Positions 17,289 to 25,670 of a stretch of 61,190 bases of DNA are shown here, piece after piece. The notes beneath the pieces were generated by a model that was not told where the DNA came from, did no database searches, and saw only the letters and a program-made list of their open reading frames with translations. Position numbers and translations under genes: made by a program. The DNA is from Clostridiales bacterium (GTDB taxonomy: Bacteria; Bacillota; Clostridia; Lachnospirales; Lachnospiraceae). Within the stretch, counting starts at the first letter, position 1, and each line of letters opens with the position of its first letter. The DNA lies in contig JALFSR010000043.1 of the NCBI GenBank assembly GCA_022778745.1, positions 1-61,190 of the forward strand, given 5' to 3'.

Positions 17289-18902
17289 TTATTTTTGCTC
17301 GCCTTGCGCAATGCTTTCTTTTGATGCTAATGTAACGGATATTTTCTTTTCTTCAAAGCCCTTTCCGCTTGGATGCTGAACTGTCAGCTCTACTGTCTCT
17401 CCAGCTTCATAATAACCTAACTCAGAAGTCAGATCATTTCTTCCATTGACTGCATTTCCATTTACAGCAGTAATAATATCATAAATACTTAAACCAGACT
17501 GATGTGCAGGAGAACCTTCCGTAATCTGCTGAATAGAAGCTCCCTTTGGATAATTATTCTTTTGAACATATTCATCTGGAATATCAACTACAGCAACGCC
17601 AAGATAACCTCTCTTTTCTTCTGCCACTTGTACTCTTACTTCCTGATTCATTAATTTTGTAATAATTTCTTCTGCAGAACTGATTGGGATTGCATATCCA
17701 ATTCCTTCTACTTCTTCTGCACTATATTTTGCAGAATTAATACCAATTAATTCACCATTTGTATTAAATAATCCGCCACCACTGTTGCCAGGATTAATCG
17801 CTGCATCTGTCTGAAGCAACTTTCTTGTATAATTATCAATTGTGACTTCACGGTTTAATGCACTAATATATCCGACTGTAGTAGAAGTACCTTTGCCAAG
17901 TGCATTACCAATTGCAATGACACCATTTCCTTCCATACACGTATCGGAATTACCAATCGTAGCAATTGCAATTGACTTTAATGTATCTTCTGGAATATTT
18001 TGAAGTGGAACTTGAATCACAGCTAAATCCATCGCTTCATCCGTACCTTGTACAACAGCATCTGCAGATGTTCCATCTATAAATTCTACAGAAATATTCT
18101 TAGAAGTTGCACTGTACGTATAGAATTGAAGTCCCTGACTTCCTTCTCCACTGTCTGCTGCCGTTACATGGTTATTTGTAACAATTAACAATGCATCGTC
18201 GGTCTTTCCAATAATTACACCAGAACCATATGCCTGTGATTCTTGTGTCTGTGTCTGAGACTGTCCAGCACCGCCAAAAAACTGCGCAAGTGGATCGTTT
18301 GTATTAATTTTTGCTGTATATTCTAATGTGTTTGTAATCGCAACAATGCTTGGTTTTACTTGTGCGACAATATCAGAAACGTCCAATACTTTTACACCGC
18401 TAGTTGTGCCTAAACTAGATGAATCTGGGGTCTTTGTCAATACAACTTGATTTCCCGCATTCGATTGAGCCATCTGATCTTTTGTAACAAAATTATTCTT
18501 CATGTACTGAATACCAGCGATAACTCCGCCTCCTGCAGCTCCAACTACTAAAAGTCCTGCAGCTGCGATCGCTGCTATTTTTCTCATCTTTTTATGATCC
18601 TTTTTTCTCTTGACTGGCATATTCATAGAAGAAGCTTCCTGATAATATGCATTGTCATTTGCAGTTGATGTACTCTTTGTTTGATCAGCAGTATAATCAT
18701 AAGAATTATTCGATTGATTAGAATAATTTTGTGTCTGATTAGAATAATCTTCTCGTGATACATGTGTATAACGATAGATACTATCCTGATCATTATTTTG
18801 ATCATCATTTATTGCTTCATTATTATAATCATTCTCTTCATTATTGGACTGTGTATTATTCAATTGTTCTCTGTCATTATAATCGTTAAACTGATCTGAC
18901 AT
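17289..18902 (-). CDS. HtrA/DegP-like membrane serine protease with PDZ domain
   Basis: A surface quality-control protease anchored in the membrane. The 537 residues comprise an Asn/Gln-rich cytoplasmic tail (1-95), a basic patch and membrane segment (about 109-131), a trypsin-like domain with His245 (VTNNHV), Asp292 (MDLAVIQV) and Ser374 (PGNSGGGLFN), and a PDZ domain from about residue 430 with GSPAHQSGLSIYDII. The catalytic triad is complete. The long Asn-rich tail is longer than in Bacillus HtrA and its role is unknown. It is transcribed alone or with the downstream region; no clear promoter was found. Confidence 0.94.
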   Translation of the reverse strand: MSDQFNDYNDREQLNNTQSNNEENDYNNEAINDDQNNDQDSIYRYTHVSREDYSNQTQNYSNQSNNSYDYTADQTKSTSTANDNAYYQEASSMNMPVKRKKDHKKMRKIAAIAAAGLLVVGAAGGGVIAGIQYMKNNFVTKDQMAQSNAGNQVVLTKTPDSSSLGTTSGVKVLDVSDIVAQVKPSIVAITNTLEYTAKINTNDPLAQFFGGAGQSQTQTQESQAYGSGVIIGKTDDALLIVTNNHVTAADSGEGSQGLQFYTYSATSKNISVEFIDGTSADAVVQGTDEAMDLAVIQVPLQNIPEDTLKSIAIATIGNSDTCMEGNGVIAIGNALGKGTSTTVGYISALNREVTIDNYTRKLLQTDAAINPGNSGGGLFNTNGELIGINSAKYSAEEVEGIGYAIPISSAEEIITKLMNQEVRVQVAEEKRGYLGVAVVDIPDEYVQKNNYPKGASIQQITEGSPAHQSGLSIYDIITAVNGNAVNGRNDLTSELGYYEAGETVELTVQHPSGKGFEEKKISVTLASKESIAQGEQK

Positions 18903-19050
18903 ATCAATCCCTCCTACTTTATATAAAAGTTAATCCTTATATTGGATGTTTTTTCTTTTCTATGCCTAAAGTTTAGCAATTATTTGTGATGAAATTGTGT
19001 TTTATTGCGTAAGAAACTTTGAACAAATTATGTGCGTTTTATGTTCATTT

Positions 19051-20079
19051 TTACTTCTTTAATCTAAAATAAAAAAATTTTATCAATAAAATTAGTATTC
19101 CTGCAATTGCAATAATAGCAAGTACCATTATAAACAGGTGACTTGGAATAACCGAATTATGCGTTATTTCCATCTCTTTCTTTATCATTTCCTCTTGCTC
19201 CGCCTGATCTGTCTCAATCGTCGTATTTGTCTGAAATTCCACATCTGTTAATGCTGCTTCATTGTGCATAGGCTGTGATTCGGATGGATTTTGTCCTTTT
19301 GATATACTTTTTGAACTATTGGAATTATAAATAGAATGATCTGATTCCACTGCTAACTCATTCGACCTCGCCATGCCATCGCTGCCAACCTGATCCGCTG
19401 CTATTGATGATTGTTCATAAACAGTAATTGTCTGTGAAGCCGCCTGTGTACTCATGCTCATCGCCTCTGTTTCCTGTGCTGCCAATGTCTTTTCTACAAG
19501 ACTTCCCTGCTCTGTTCCTTCTTCTACTATTACAGGTTTTACTAACACAAAATCAAACTTTGGGAATTGTGACTCCTCTCTTCCAATACACTGTACTACT
19601 CTTGTCGGACTCATTACCCATACTTCCATAAGCTTCCACTGTCCTGATACCATCGCATCAGTCGTAATATATTCTGCTTCATAATTTCCCCTCTGCTTCA
19701 TATTCGGTTCAATAAAAATCTTTTGCGAAGGCTGTGATACACTTTCATAAACTAAGACTGTTATATTCCAATTCATATATTCATCTCTCAGCTGAAGTGT
19801 CATATAAACAGGTGCCTTACAATTCACGCCTGTAGATGCGATTCTTGATTGATCCAAATCCAAAATCTGTTCTATTGTTTTCTGAGGTTCCTCTGGCACA
19901 CTTACATTCGTATCTGCCTGTAGTACACTGATATCATCTATTATTTCTTCTGTCGGTGTTATCTCTTGCTGTGTCTGTATCATTGAAACAGCCTCTTCAC
20001 TCGCTCTTACCGGTCCTCCTATTAAAAATATACCGAAACAACTTCCTATTATAAACCGTTTTATAAAATTACCGCTCAT
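19051..20079 (-). CDS. Secreted, membrane-anchored protein of unknown function
   Basis: A 342-residue protein starting at the ATG at 20079, 8 bases after GGAGG. Residues 1-27 form a signal peptide (KRFIIGSCFGIFLIGGPVRA). The extracellular part has a likely beta-sandwich region (about 75-190, with VYMTLQLRDEYMNWNITVLV), then a Ser/Thr/Gln-rich linker (about 195-300), and a C-terminal membrane segment (MVLAIIAIAGILILLIKFFY) with RLKK tail. No sortase motif and no known domain. The layout resembles proteins displayed through a C-terminal membrane anchor. Function unknown. Confidence 0.7.
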   Translation of the reverse strand: MSGNFIKRFIIGSCFGIFLIGGPVRASEEAVSMIQTQQEITPTEEIIDDISVLQADTNVSVPEEPQKTIEQILDLDQSRIASTGVNCKAPVYMTLQLRDEYMNWNITVLVYESVSQPSQKIFIEPNMKQRGNYEAEYITTDAMVSGQWKLMEVWVMSPTRVVQCIGREESQFPKFDFVLVKPVIVEEGTEQGSLVEKTLAAQETEAMSMSTQAASQTITVYEQSSIAADQVGSDGMARSNELAVESDHSIYNSNSSKSISKGQNPSESQPMHNEAALTDVEFQTNTTIETDQAEQEEMIKKEMEITHNSVIPSHLFIMVLAIIAIAGILILLIKFFYFRLKK

Positions 20080-20276
20080 GCCTTTTCCTCCTCTCTTTTC
20101 ACACACTTACGCCATATGTCAGTTTTATTCCATCACATTAACCATATTTTCGTACAAATAATCTATCTTTATTTCTTAATCCTATACTTTCATTGTTTTA
20201 TTTTTCTTTTTTCTTTTAATATACTACACAAACCCAATACTTGCAATAGCAATTTATAAATAAGGAAAAACAACAA
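20080..20276. other. Gap upstream of the anchored protein
   Basis: AT-rich, without open reading frame. Runs of T and C dominate (TTTTATTTTTCTTTTTTC). No consensus promoter or conserved element was recognised apart from the pckA terminator at its far end. Confidence 0.4.
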
Positions 20277-20302
20277 AGGACCGCCGATAACCGGCGATCC
20301 TT
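20277..20302 (-). terminator. Terminator of pckA
   Basis: GC-rich hairpin AGGACCGCCG/CGGCGATCCT (20277-20302, one G-T pair), followed on the minus strand by TTGTTGTTTTT. It lies about 85 bases past the pckA stop. Confidence 0.85.
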
Positions 20303-20385
20303 CTAAAAGTAATTTCTTGTATTCTTAAGTATTTGTCAGACAACTTTAGTCTGTCTTGTAGCTTATCAGACGATGCATTTATACA

Positions 20386-22065
20386 TTATGCTAATGTATT
20401 TGCCTCATCAACAACTTTCTTAATTGCTTCATAAGCATCTGCTGGAAGCTTATCAAATCCGCCCTTTACTTCATCTCTGGACTGAACGAATTTTAATCTA
20501 TCTTCCATACGAGCCTTTAACTGAGCTACATAATCAGCATCTTCTAAGTTTGGAACAAATCCTTCCCAATCAAAGATTTCGATATCTTCGAATGGTCCCC
20601 ACTGCTTAAATTCAGCTTTCTTTTCTACTACAGATTCAATAACACCTAATGTATCCTTTGGCTGAACTTTCTTGCCCATGAAGTCACCTGTATTGATAAT
20701 GTAGCAGTCTACATTCTTTTCAGCAACTAGCTTCTTAAACTTCTCATAATCGTTTGCTAATGGATAAGTTCTGAATGGGTTTGCATATGGTTCTACAACT
20801 AATGCATTTGGATCTACACCAGGAGCAAGTCTTTCTGCTGTGGATCTCTTTGTTGCTAATGTAGCACCCATAACAGCTGCTAAAGAAGCACCTTTTAACT
20901 TAACGATTGGTGGAATTGTAGGGTCTTTCATAATCCAGAAAATAGCGTTAACTGGAGCTTCTAACTTGTCTACACGGTTTGGAGACCATAACTTAGACTT
21001 GATTGCACGTCCGTTACCATTACGGATATCTTCTGTTACAAGAACAACCTTTCCATCCTCATCTAATGTTGCAGAACAGTTCTGAGCAGTTAATAAATAC
21101 TTATTATCTTCACAATTTGTAGGATAGTCAGCAGTCTTATCGAAATAAGATGGCTCTAATGCTACAGATGCACAAGTATCTGTATTAATGATAAATGCAT
21201 CATCGTGAAGTACCTTAACGCCATACTTTCCGCCATGCTTTGCATGTGTGATTGTGGACTTACCGGAACCAGACAATCCGTATACAGAAGCAACAAACTT
21301 GCTTCCATCTGCTAATGTATATTCTTTCTGACCACCATGGCAGGAAGCATATCCATTACGGTTTGCAATTGCCCATGCAATTGTCAATGTACCCTTCTTA
21401 TGCTCTCCAAAGTACTTCATACCAAGAATAGCTGCACAGTTTGTCTCTGTACTGAAGTAAGATAAACACTTACCATCACAGATGTCTGTCTGGTCAGTAC
21501 CCTTCCACTGTGGATCAGAGAAGATATAAATATCTGGTTCATTACCAATTGGAGCAGATTCCTTATACATCTTTACATATTCATCGGACATATACTGGAA
21601 GTTCAACATCCAATTGTACATAATGTTTTCTTCACCTTCTGGAATTAACAGATGAGCGTGTACCATAAATTCTGGGTCTAAACCGATAAATACTTCTGCA
21701 TGATACATTGTTTTCCATCTTGTATCATAAACAGCATCCATTACTAACTTATCAAGCTTATCGCACTGAACACCTGGCTCTCCTGCAATTCTTCTAGCTG
21801 CTGCATAGCGACCTGTAATTGAGCCGTCATTAAACAGTAAAACCTTTGCATCTCTTTCCAGACCAAATTCTTCTCCTCTATATACTGGCATATCTGTGAC
21901 AACAGTTCCTGGAGAATTTTTAGCAAGTTCATACGCTTCCTTTAATGTATTGATCTTAATTACGTTATTACCATAGAAAGCAGCTTCGATGATAGAACGT
22001 GTCTTTGCGAAACCAGGCTTACCTTTACCAATTTCGGTTCTAGGATAATATGCTTTTGTTGACAT
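20386..22065 (-). CDS. pckA: Phosphoenolpyruvate carboxykinase (ATP)
   Basis: PckA interconverts oxaloacetate and PEP with ATP/ADP. In anaerobes it often works in the carboxylating direction during sugar fermentation. The 559-residue protein has the kinase P-loop GLSGSGKST, the metal and substrate site HDDAFIINTD, and RNGYASCHGG. It is about 25-30 residues longer than E. coli PckA, mainly at the ends. A consensus promoter and a strong AAAGGAGG SD precede it, suggesting high expression. It is monocistronic. Confidence 0.93.
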   Translation of the reverse strand: MSTKAYYPRTEIGKGKPGFAKTRSIIEAAFYGNNVIKINTLKEAYELAKNSPGTVVTDMPVYRGEEFGLERDAKVLLFNDGSITGRYAAARRIAGEPGVQCDKLDKLVMDAVYDTRWKTMYHAEVFIGLDPEFMVHAHLLIPEGEENIMYNWMLNFQYMSDEYVKMYKESAPIGNEPDIYIFSDPQWKGTDQTDICDGKCLSYFSTETNCAAILGMKYFGEHKKGTLTIAWAIANRNGYASCHGGQKEYTLADGSKFVASVYGLSGSGKSTITHAKHGGKYGVKVLHDDAFIINTDTCASVALEPSYFDKTADYPTNCEDNKYLLTAQNCSATLDEDGKVVLVTEDIRNGNGRAIKSKLWSPNRVDKLEAPVNAIFWIMKDPTIPPIVKLKGASLAAVMGATLATKRSTAERLAPGVDPNALVVEPYANPFRTYPLANDYEKFKKLVAEKNVDCYIINTGDFMGKKVQPKDTLGVIESVVEKKAEFKQWGPFEDIEIFDWEGFVPNLEDADYVAQLKARMEDRLKFVQSRDEVKGGFDKLPADAYEAIKKVVDEANTLA

Positions 22066-22101
22066 TATATGTCCTCCTTTGCTAAATTAGAATTCAATTG
22101 T

Positions 22102-22130
22102 ATTATCTCATCTTAGAAATGATTTGTCAA
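22102..22130 (-). promoter_or_regulatory. Promoter of pckA
   Basis: TTGACA (22130-22125), 17-base spacer, GATAAT (22107-22102) on the minus strand, about 30 bases before the SD region. A strong promoter by sequence. Confidence 0.7.
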
Positions 22131-22174
22131 TCACCCTATATGCCGAAATCTAGTAAAATTTTATTGAATTTCTT

Positions 22175-22378
22175 TTAAAACTTTGTTAAATTCTTCTTTT
22201 TCCAAAATTCGTCTTTGATAAATAATGCTGTGATTAATCCCCAAGCGATAAATGCACCAATGTTTGGCATTACCATTCCGCTTAAGAATCGTCCAAATAA
22301 TTCATATTCATACCTCTCTTTTTTTTTCGTCTTCAGATAAGGTATGATTGGCCAATCAAATCCTTTTGATGTATTCAT
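22175..22378 (-). pseudogene. Remnant of a mannitol-type PTS EIIC gene (mtlA N-terminus)
   Basis: A 67-codon frame contains [20 protein letters not shown] followed by LITALFI, which is the conserved start of the first membrane domain of the mannitol PTS permease MtlA. It then stops after KKKNLTKF. The remaining 400-plus residues of a normal MtlA are absent, and no continuation was found in other frames before the pckA promoter. No SD precedes the ATG. This is a decayed fragment; the rest was probably removed before the present pckA upstream region formed. Confidence 0.75.
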
Positions 22379-22423
22379 TATAATAGAAAAACAATTATTT
22401 CTGCAAGCAAACGAAATACGGTT

Positions 22424-22450
22424 TTGGCATTAAACACTAATGCCAAAAAT
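22424..22450. repeat. Small perfect hairpin near the mtlA remnant
   Basis: TTGGCATTA and TAATGCCAA form a perfect 9-bp stem with a 5-base loop, at about 22427-22449. A-rich flanks on the plus strand give no clear termination on either strand. Possibly a leftover of the lost gene's promoter region. Confidence 0.4.
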
Positions 22451-22460
22451 AAATAAAGAA

Positions 22461-22492
22461 GAGACAGAAAGTTATGATATGCTTTCTGTCTC
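22461..22492 (-). terminator. Terminator of thrC
   Basis: GAGACAGAAAG (22461-22471) pairs perfectly with CTTTCTGTCTC (22482-22492), followed on the minus strand by TTCTTTATTTATTTTT. Confidence 0.85.
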
Positions 22493-22555
22493 TATCTAAA
22501 TATTTTATATTGATGAATCATCAGCGAAAGTTCAAATCTTTTATCACTGAAAAAT

Positions 22556-24049
22556 TTATTGATTTAACCCAAGAATGTCACATACGGTTTCTTTCATCTT
22601 ATCACCATCGCATACTCTGTTGTGTAAAATTGGTGCTGTACGAATTTCTTCAATTGCATTTGGCACAGCAACATTAGAAAGCTTATTGAGCTCATCTACT
22701 AATTCAAAATCACTTTTCACATCATAAGCAGGATCAATGGCATTCATAACGCTTCTTGTAAACTTATATGGGCTTGCAGTCGATGCAATTACCGTCTTTG
22801 TATGATCACCGCTGTCTTTTACATATTTATCATATACACAAGATGCAACCGCTGTATGAGTATCCATAATATAACCGCACTCCTCATATAACTTCTTAAT
22901 CTGAGCGGCTGTCTGGGCTTCTGTAGCATAGTTTCCATAGAAATCTGCAAGCTGTGCTTTCATCTCATCCGTAATCTCGTATTTGCCCTTTTTGGTCAAA
23001 TCACTCATAAGTGCAGCATCTTTTTCGGAATCTGCTCCGGCGATCTTATAGATCAGACGCTCTAAATTACTGGAAATCAAAATATCCATTGATGGAGATG
23101 TCGTTAAAATAAATTCACGGTTTCTGTCATAACATCCAGTTGTAAAGAAATCGTACAATACTTTATTGTCATTGGATGCACAGATTAATTTTTGAATCGG
23201 AACACCCATCTGTTTTGCATAATAAGCAGCTAAAATATTACCAAAGTTACCTGTTGGAACCGTTACATTAATGGATTCTCCTTCTGTAATCTCGCCCATC
23301 GCAAGAAGCTGCGCATAAGAATATACATAATAAACAACCTGTGGTACCAAACGTCCAATATTAATGGAGTTCGCAGAAGAAAACTGGAATCCAGCCTCAT
23401 CCATTGTTTTTGCAAGTTCTTTATCGTTAAATAATGCTTTTACACCGCTCTGTGCATCATCGAAATTGCCATGAATACCAACAACAAATGCATTATTTCC
23501 CTTTTGTGTAAGCATCTGCTTTTCCTGAATCGGAGAAACACCGCCCTTTGGATAAAATACAATAATCTTTGTACCAGATACATCAGCAAATCCTGCCAAT
23601 GCAGCTTTTCCTGTATCACCACTTGTCGCTGTTAAAATTACGATCTCATTATCACAATGATTTTTCTTTGCTGCAGTTACCATCAAATATGGAAGAATGG
23701 ATAATGCCATATCTTTAAATGCAATTGTTGCACCATGAAACAGCTCTAAATAATATGCATCTCCTTTTTTTACTAATGGTGCAATCAGCTTTGTATCAAA
23801 CTTATCATCATAAGCACTATTAATACAATGCTTTAATTCTTCCTCTGTATAATCCGTCAGGAACAGTTTCATTACTTCATACGCTGTTTCCTGATAGGAA
23901 AATCCTGCAAATTCAGAAATTGGACGTTCCAGCGCTGGAATGCTGTCTGGTACAAATAATCCCCCATCTTTTGCCAACCCCTGTAACACAGCTTCGGATG
24001 CTGTGTATGCTTTTTTCTCTCCTCTTGTACTTCTATAAAGTAATTCCAT
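22556..24049 (-). CDS. thrC: Threonine synthase
   Basis: ThrC converts O-phosphohomoserine to threonine with PLP. The 497 residues begin MELLYRSTRGEKKAYTASEA. The PLP lysine is Lys112 in GATIAFKDMALS, and the PLP phosphate site is TSGDTGKAALAG. This is the long, E. coli-like form rather than the short Bacillus form. The ATG at 24049 has AAGGTGG 8 bases upstream; the in-frame extension to 24118 overlaps the structured leader and has no SD. It has its own promoter, leader and terminator, with no thrB or hom adjacent. Confidence 0.95.
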   Translation of the reverse strand: MELLYRSTRGEKKAYTASEAVLQGLAKDGGLFVPDSIPALERPISEFAGFSYQETAYEVMKLFLTDYTEEELKHCINSAYDDKFDTKLIAPLVKKGDAYYLELFHGATIAFKDMALSILPYLMVTAAKKNHCDNEIVILTATSGDTGKAALAGFADVSGTKIIVFYPKGGVSPIQEKQMLTQKGNNAFVVGIHGNFDDAQSGVKALFNDKELAKTMDEAGFQFSSANSINIGRLVPQVVYYVYSYAQLLAMGEITEGESINVTVPTGNFGNILAAYYAKQMGVPIQKLICASNDNKVLYDFFTTGCYDRNREFILTTSPSMDILISSNLERLIYKIAGADSEKDAALMSDLTKKGKYEITDEMKAQLADFYGNYATEAQTAAQIKKLYEECGYIMDTHTAVASCVYDKYVKDSGDHTKTVIASTASPYKFTRSVMNAIDPAYDVKSDFELVDELNKLSNVAVPNAIEEIRTAPILHNRVCDGDKMKETVCDILGLNQ

Positions 24050-24063
24050 TTCTATTTCCACCT

Positions 24064-24135
24064 TCCGCTTTATCATTCTGCCATAACTAAACTGCCGCTT
24101 AATCAGTAAAGCGGACATTCCAAATCCGCTTTACT
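24064..24135 (-). promoter_or_regulatory. thrC leader with two mutually exclusive helices
   Basis: On the minus strand AGTAAAGCGGA (24135-24125) pairs perfectly with TCCGCTTTACT (24115-24105). The same 3' arm can instead pair over 9 bp with TAAAGCGGA (24072-24064), which runs into the SD (AAGGTGG) of thrC. One helix leaves the SD free and the other would cover its edge. No T-box motif is present. Confidence 0.5.
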
Positions 24136-24182
24136 GCTTCTTTTCTGTTCAGTTACTAATTACATATTTTTTAACACGCTTT

Positions 24183-24211
24183 ATCATAGCATAGATCATT
24201 TTGTTTGTCCA
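24183..24211 (-). promoter_or_regulatory. Promoter of thrC
   Basis: TGGACA (24211-24206), 17-base spacer, TATGAT (24188-24183) on the minus strand. The predicted leader is about 125 bases. Confidence 0.55.
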
Positions 24212-24272
24212 GTAAAAGTTTACGTGTTGAAAAGACCTTTGTTTGTCCTATGCGGACACCTTTTACTGGACA
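24206..24272. repeat. 12-bp perfect inverted repeat across the end of the DHHW gene
   Basis: TGTCCAGTAAAA (24206-24217) and TTTTACTGGACA (24261-24272) are perfect complements, with a smaller GTCC/GGAC stem at 24245-24257 inside. One arm covers the DHHW stop codon and the other the thrC -35 box. There is no T-run on the minus strand, so it is not a standard terminator. Confidence 0.6.
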
Positions 24273-25636
24273 AGCGCATTCATCTTTGTCATAATTTGTT
24301 TTCCAGAAATTGCTTCGATATTGTTTGCAAATATTACATCTGTAACGTTATTATTTCTTGCAAGCTGAATTAGGTTATCTTGATAATAACGATAATCCAC
24401 TACAATAATTTTCTGATAATGATCCACTAAAAACGGAACAAGTGCATTTCCGAATGATTCTTTAATGACAAGACAAATCGAACCATCCTGAACTGCTGGA
24501 TTATCAATGACGCTGTATGGATTATCTCCACCGATAAAACAGCTGTATTTATTTCCTGCGCTATAAGAAGATACGTCATTTACGATTGGCCAATTAAGAT
24601 GATTTCCATCTTTTTCTGTGATCACCATTCGATTCACAGAAATTGGCACATATGCATCTATCACTTCTGGATTATCTTTTAATTCTTTCGCCTGCGTACT
24701 AGAATAGTAACTTCCGATAAAGTTTGGAAAACTCATCTTCTCATAATCTTCTAATGCATGTGCCTTAATTCCCTTTACTGCCGCAAACTGCTCATAACTG
24801 TAATAAGCACCCAATGCCGTCCAGTGATGATCCGTCGAAAAGAAAATTTTCTCTTGTTTATGTTTCGACAATGTATCAAAAATCGGCACTTTCTTTACAC
24901 TGGCATCCATAGACTTATAATAATAATCAATTGCCGCTGTCTGATCGCTTCCTCCAATTTCTTTTTGCTTTGCCTCTGACAACAAAATTCCAGAATTGTT
25001 TGGAATCATCATTGCATAAACGGTTGCCTGACCATTAAGTCCATTTGCCATACGATTTACTGCATCAATATAAAGATTTGCTGCTTCTAAATTAAAATAA
25101 TAAATGCCGTATGCATCTTTTCCATCAATATAAATACTTCCATGCAGCTGAGGTGCCACTGTATTTTCACTACCTGCACTGCCTTCTTCCCCAGCCGCTG
25201 ATATGGCTGGGGTCGATTCTTGCTGTGATGGTGTTGGATTCTGTATGTCCGCACTGGACGGTGTAATATCGGCTGGTCCAGTTGGAATCTCATCTCCTGA
25301 CTGATTGCCGCCTCCATGAATCTGCTGACCACGCACCCCATATAATTCTTGAATGTCAGAATTTACAGCAAGTAATTGATCTCGGAATGGAAATGTGTCT
25401 GCATACCATGTATCCATCTGCTTAAAATAACTTCCATCAATAAATGCCTCTTTGGAAAATGTTGGAAACTGTGTCAATTCTCTTTTTTCCAAATCAGAAA
25501 CTGCTGGACGCAGCGGCATTAAAAACCCAATAACACATCCCGCAAATAAAAGGATAAAAAACAAGCTTACTTGAATGACATGGTAAACTGTTGATGTTCT
25601 CTCTTTTTTATCTAAATAACTTCTCTTTTTCATCAT
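24263..25636 (-). CDS. DHHW-family protein, partner of the adjacent MBOAT acyltransferase
   Basis: A 457-residue protein with an N-terminal membrane segment (about 19-41), a Ser/Pro/Gly-rich low-complexity insert (about 105-150), and the diagnostic FSTDHHWTALGAYYSYEQF region near residue 265. DHHW proteins relate to AlgX/AlgJ, which transfer acetyl groups to extracellular polysaccharides after an MBOAT protein carries them across the membrane. It follows the MBOAT gene after 34 bases, so the two form a two-gene unit. The polysaccharide target is unknown; no polymer synthesis gene is adjacent. Confidence 0.85.
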   Translation of the reverse strand: MMKKRSYLDKKERTSTVYHVIQVSLFFILLFAGCVIGFLMPLRPAVSDLEKRELTQFPTFSKEAFIDGSYFKQMDTWYADTFPFRDQLLAVNSDIQELYGVRGQQIHGGGNQSGDEIPTGPADITPSSADIQNPTPSQQESTPAISAAGEEGSAGSENTVAPQLHGSIYIDGKDAYGIYYFNLEAANLYIDAVNRMANGLNGQATVYAMMIPNNSGILLSEAKQKEIGGSDQTAAIDYYYKSMDASVKKVPIFDTLSKHKQEKIFFSTDHHWTALGAYYSYEQFAAVKGIKAHALEDYEKMSFPNFIGSYYSSTQAKELKDNPEVIDAYVPISVNRMVITEKDGNHLNWPIVNDVSSYSAGNKYSCFIGGDNPYSVIDNPAVQDGSICLVIKESFGNALVPFLVDHYQKIIVVDYRYYQDNLIQLARNNNVTDVIFANNIEAISGKQIMTKMNALVQ

Positions 25637-25670
25637 TTTCTCCTAATATTATAGACACTTCTTAATTTGG

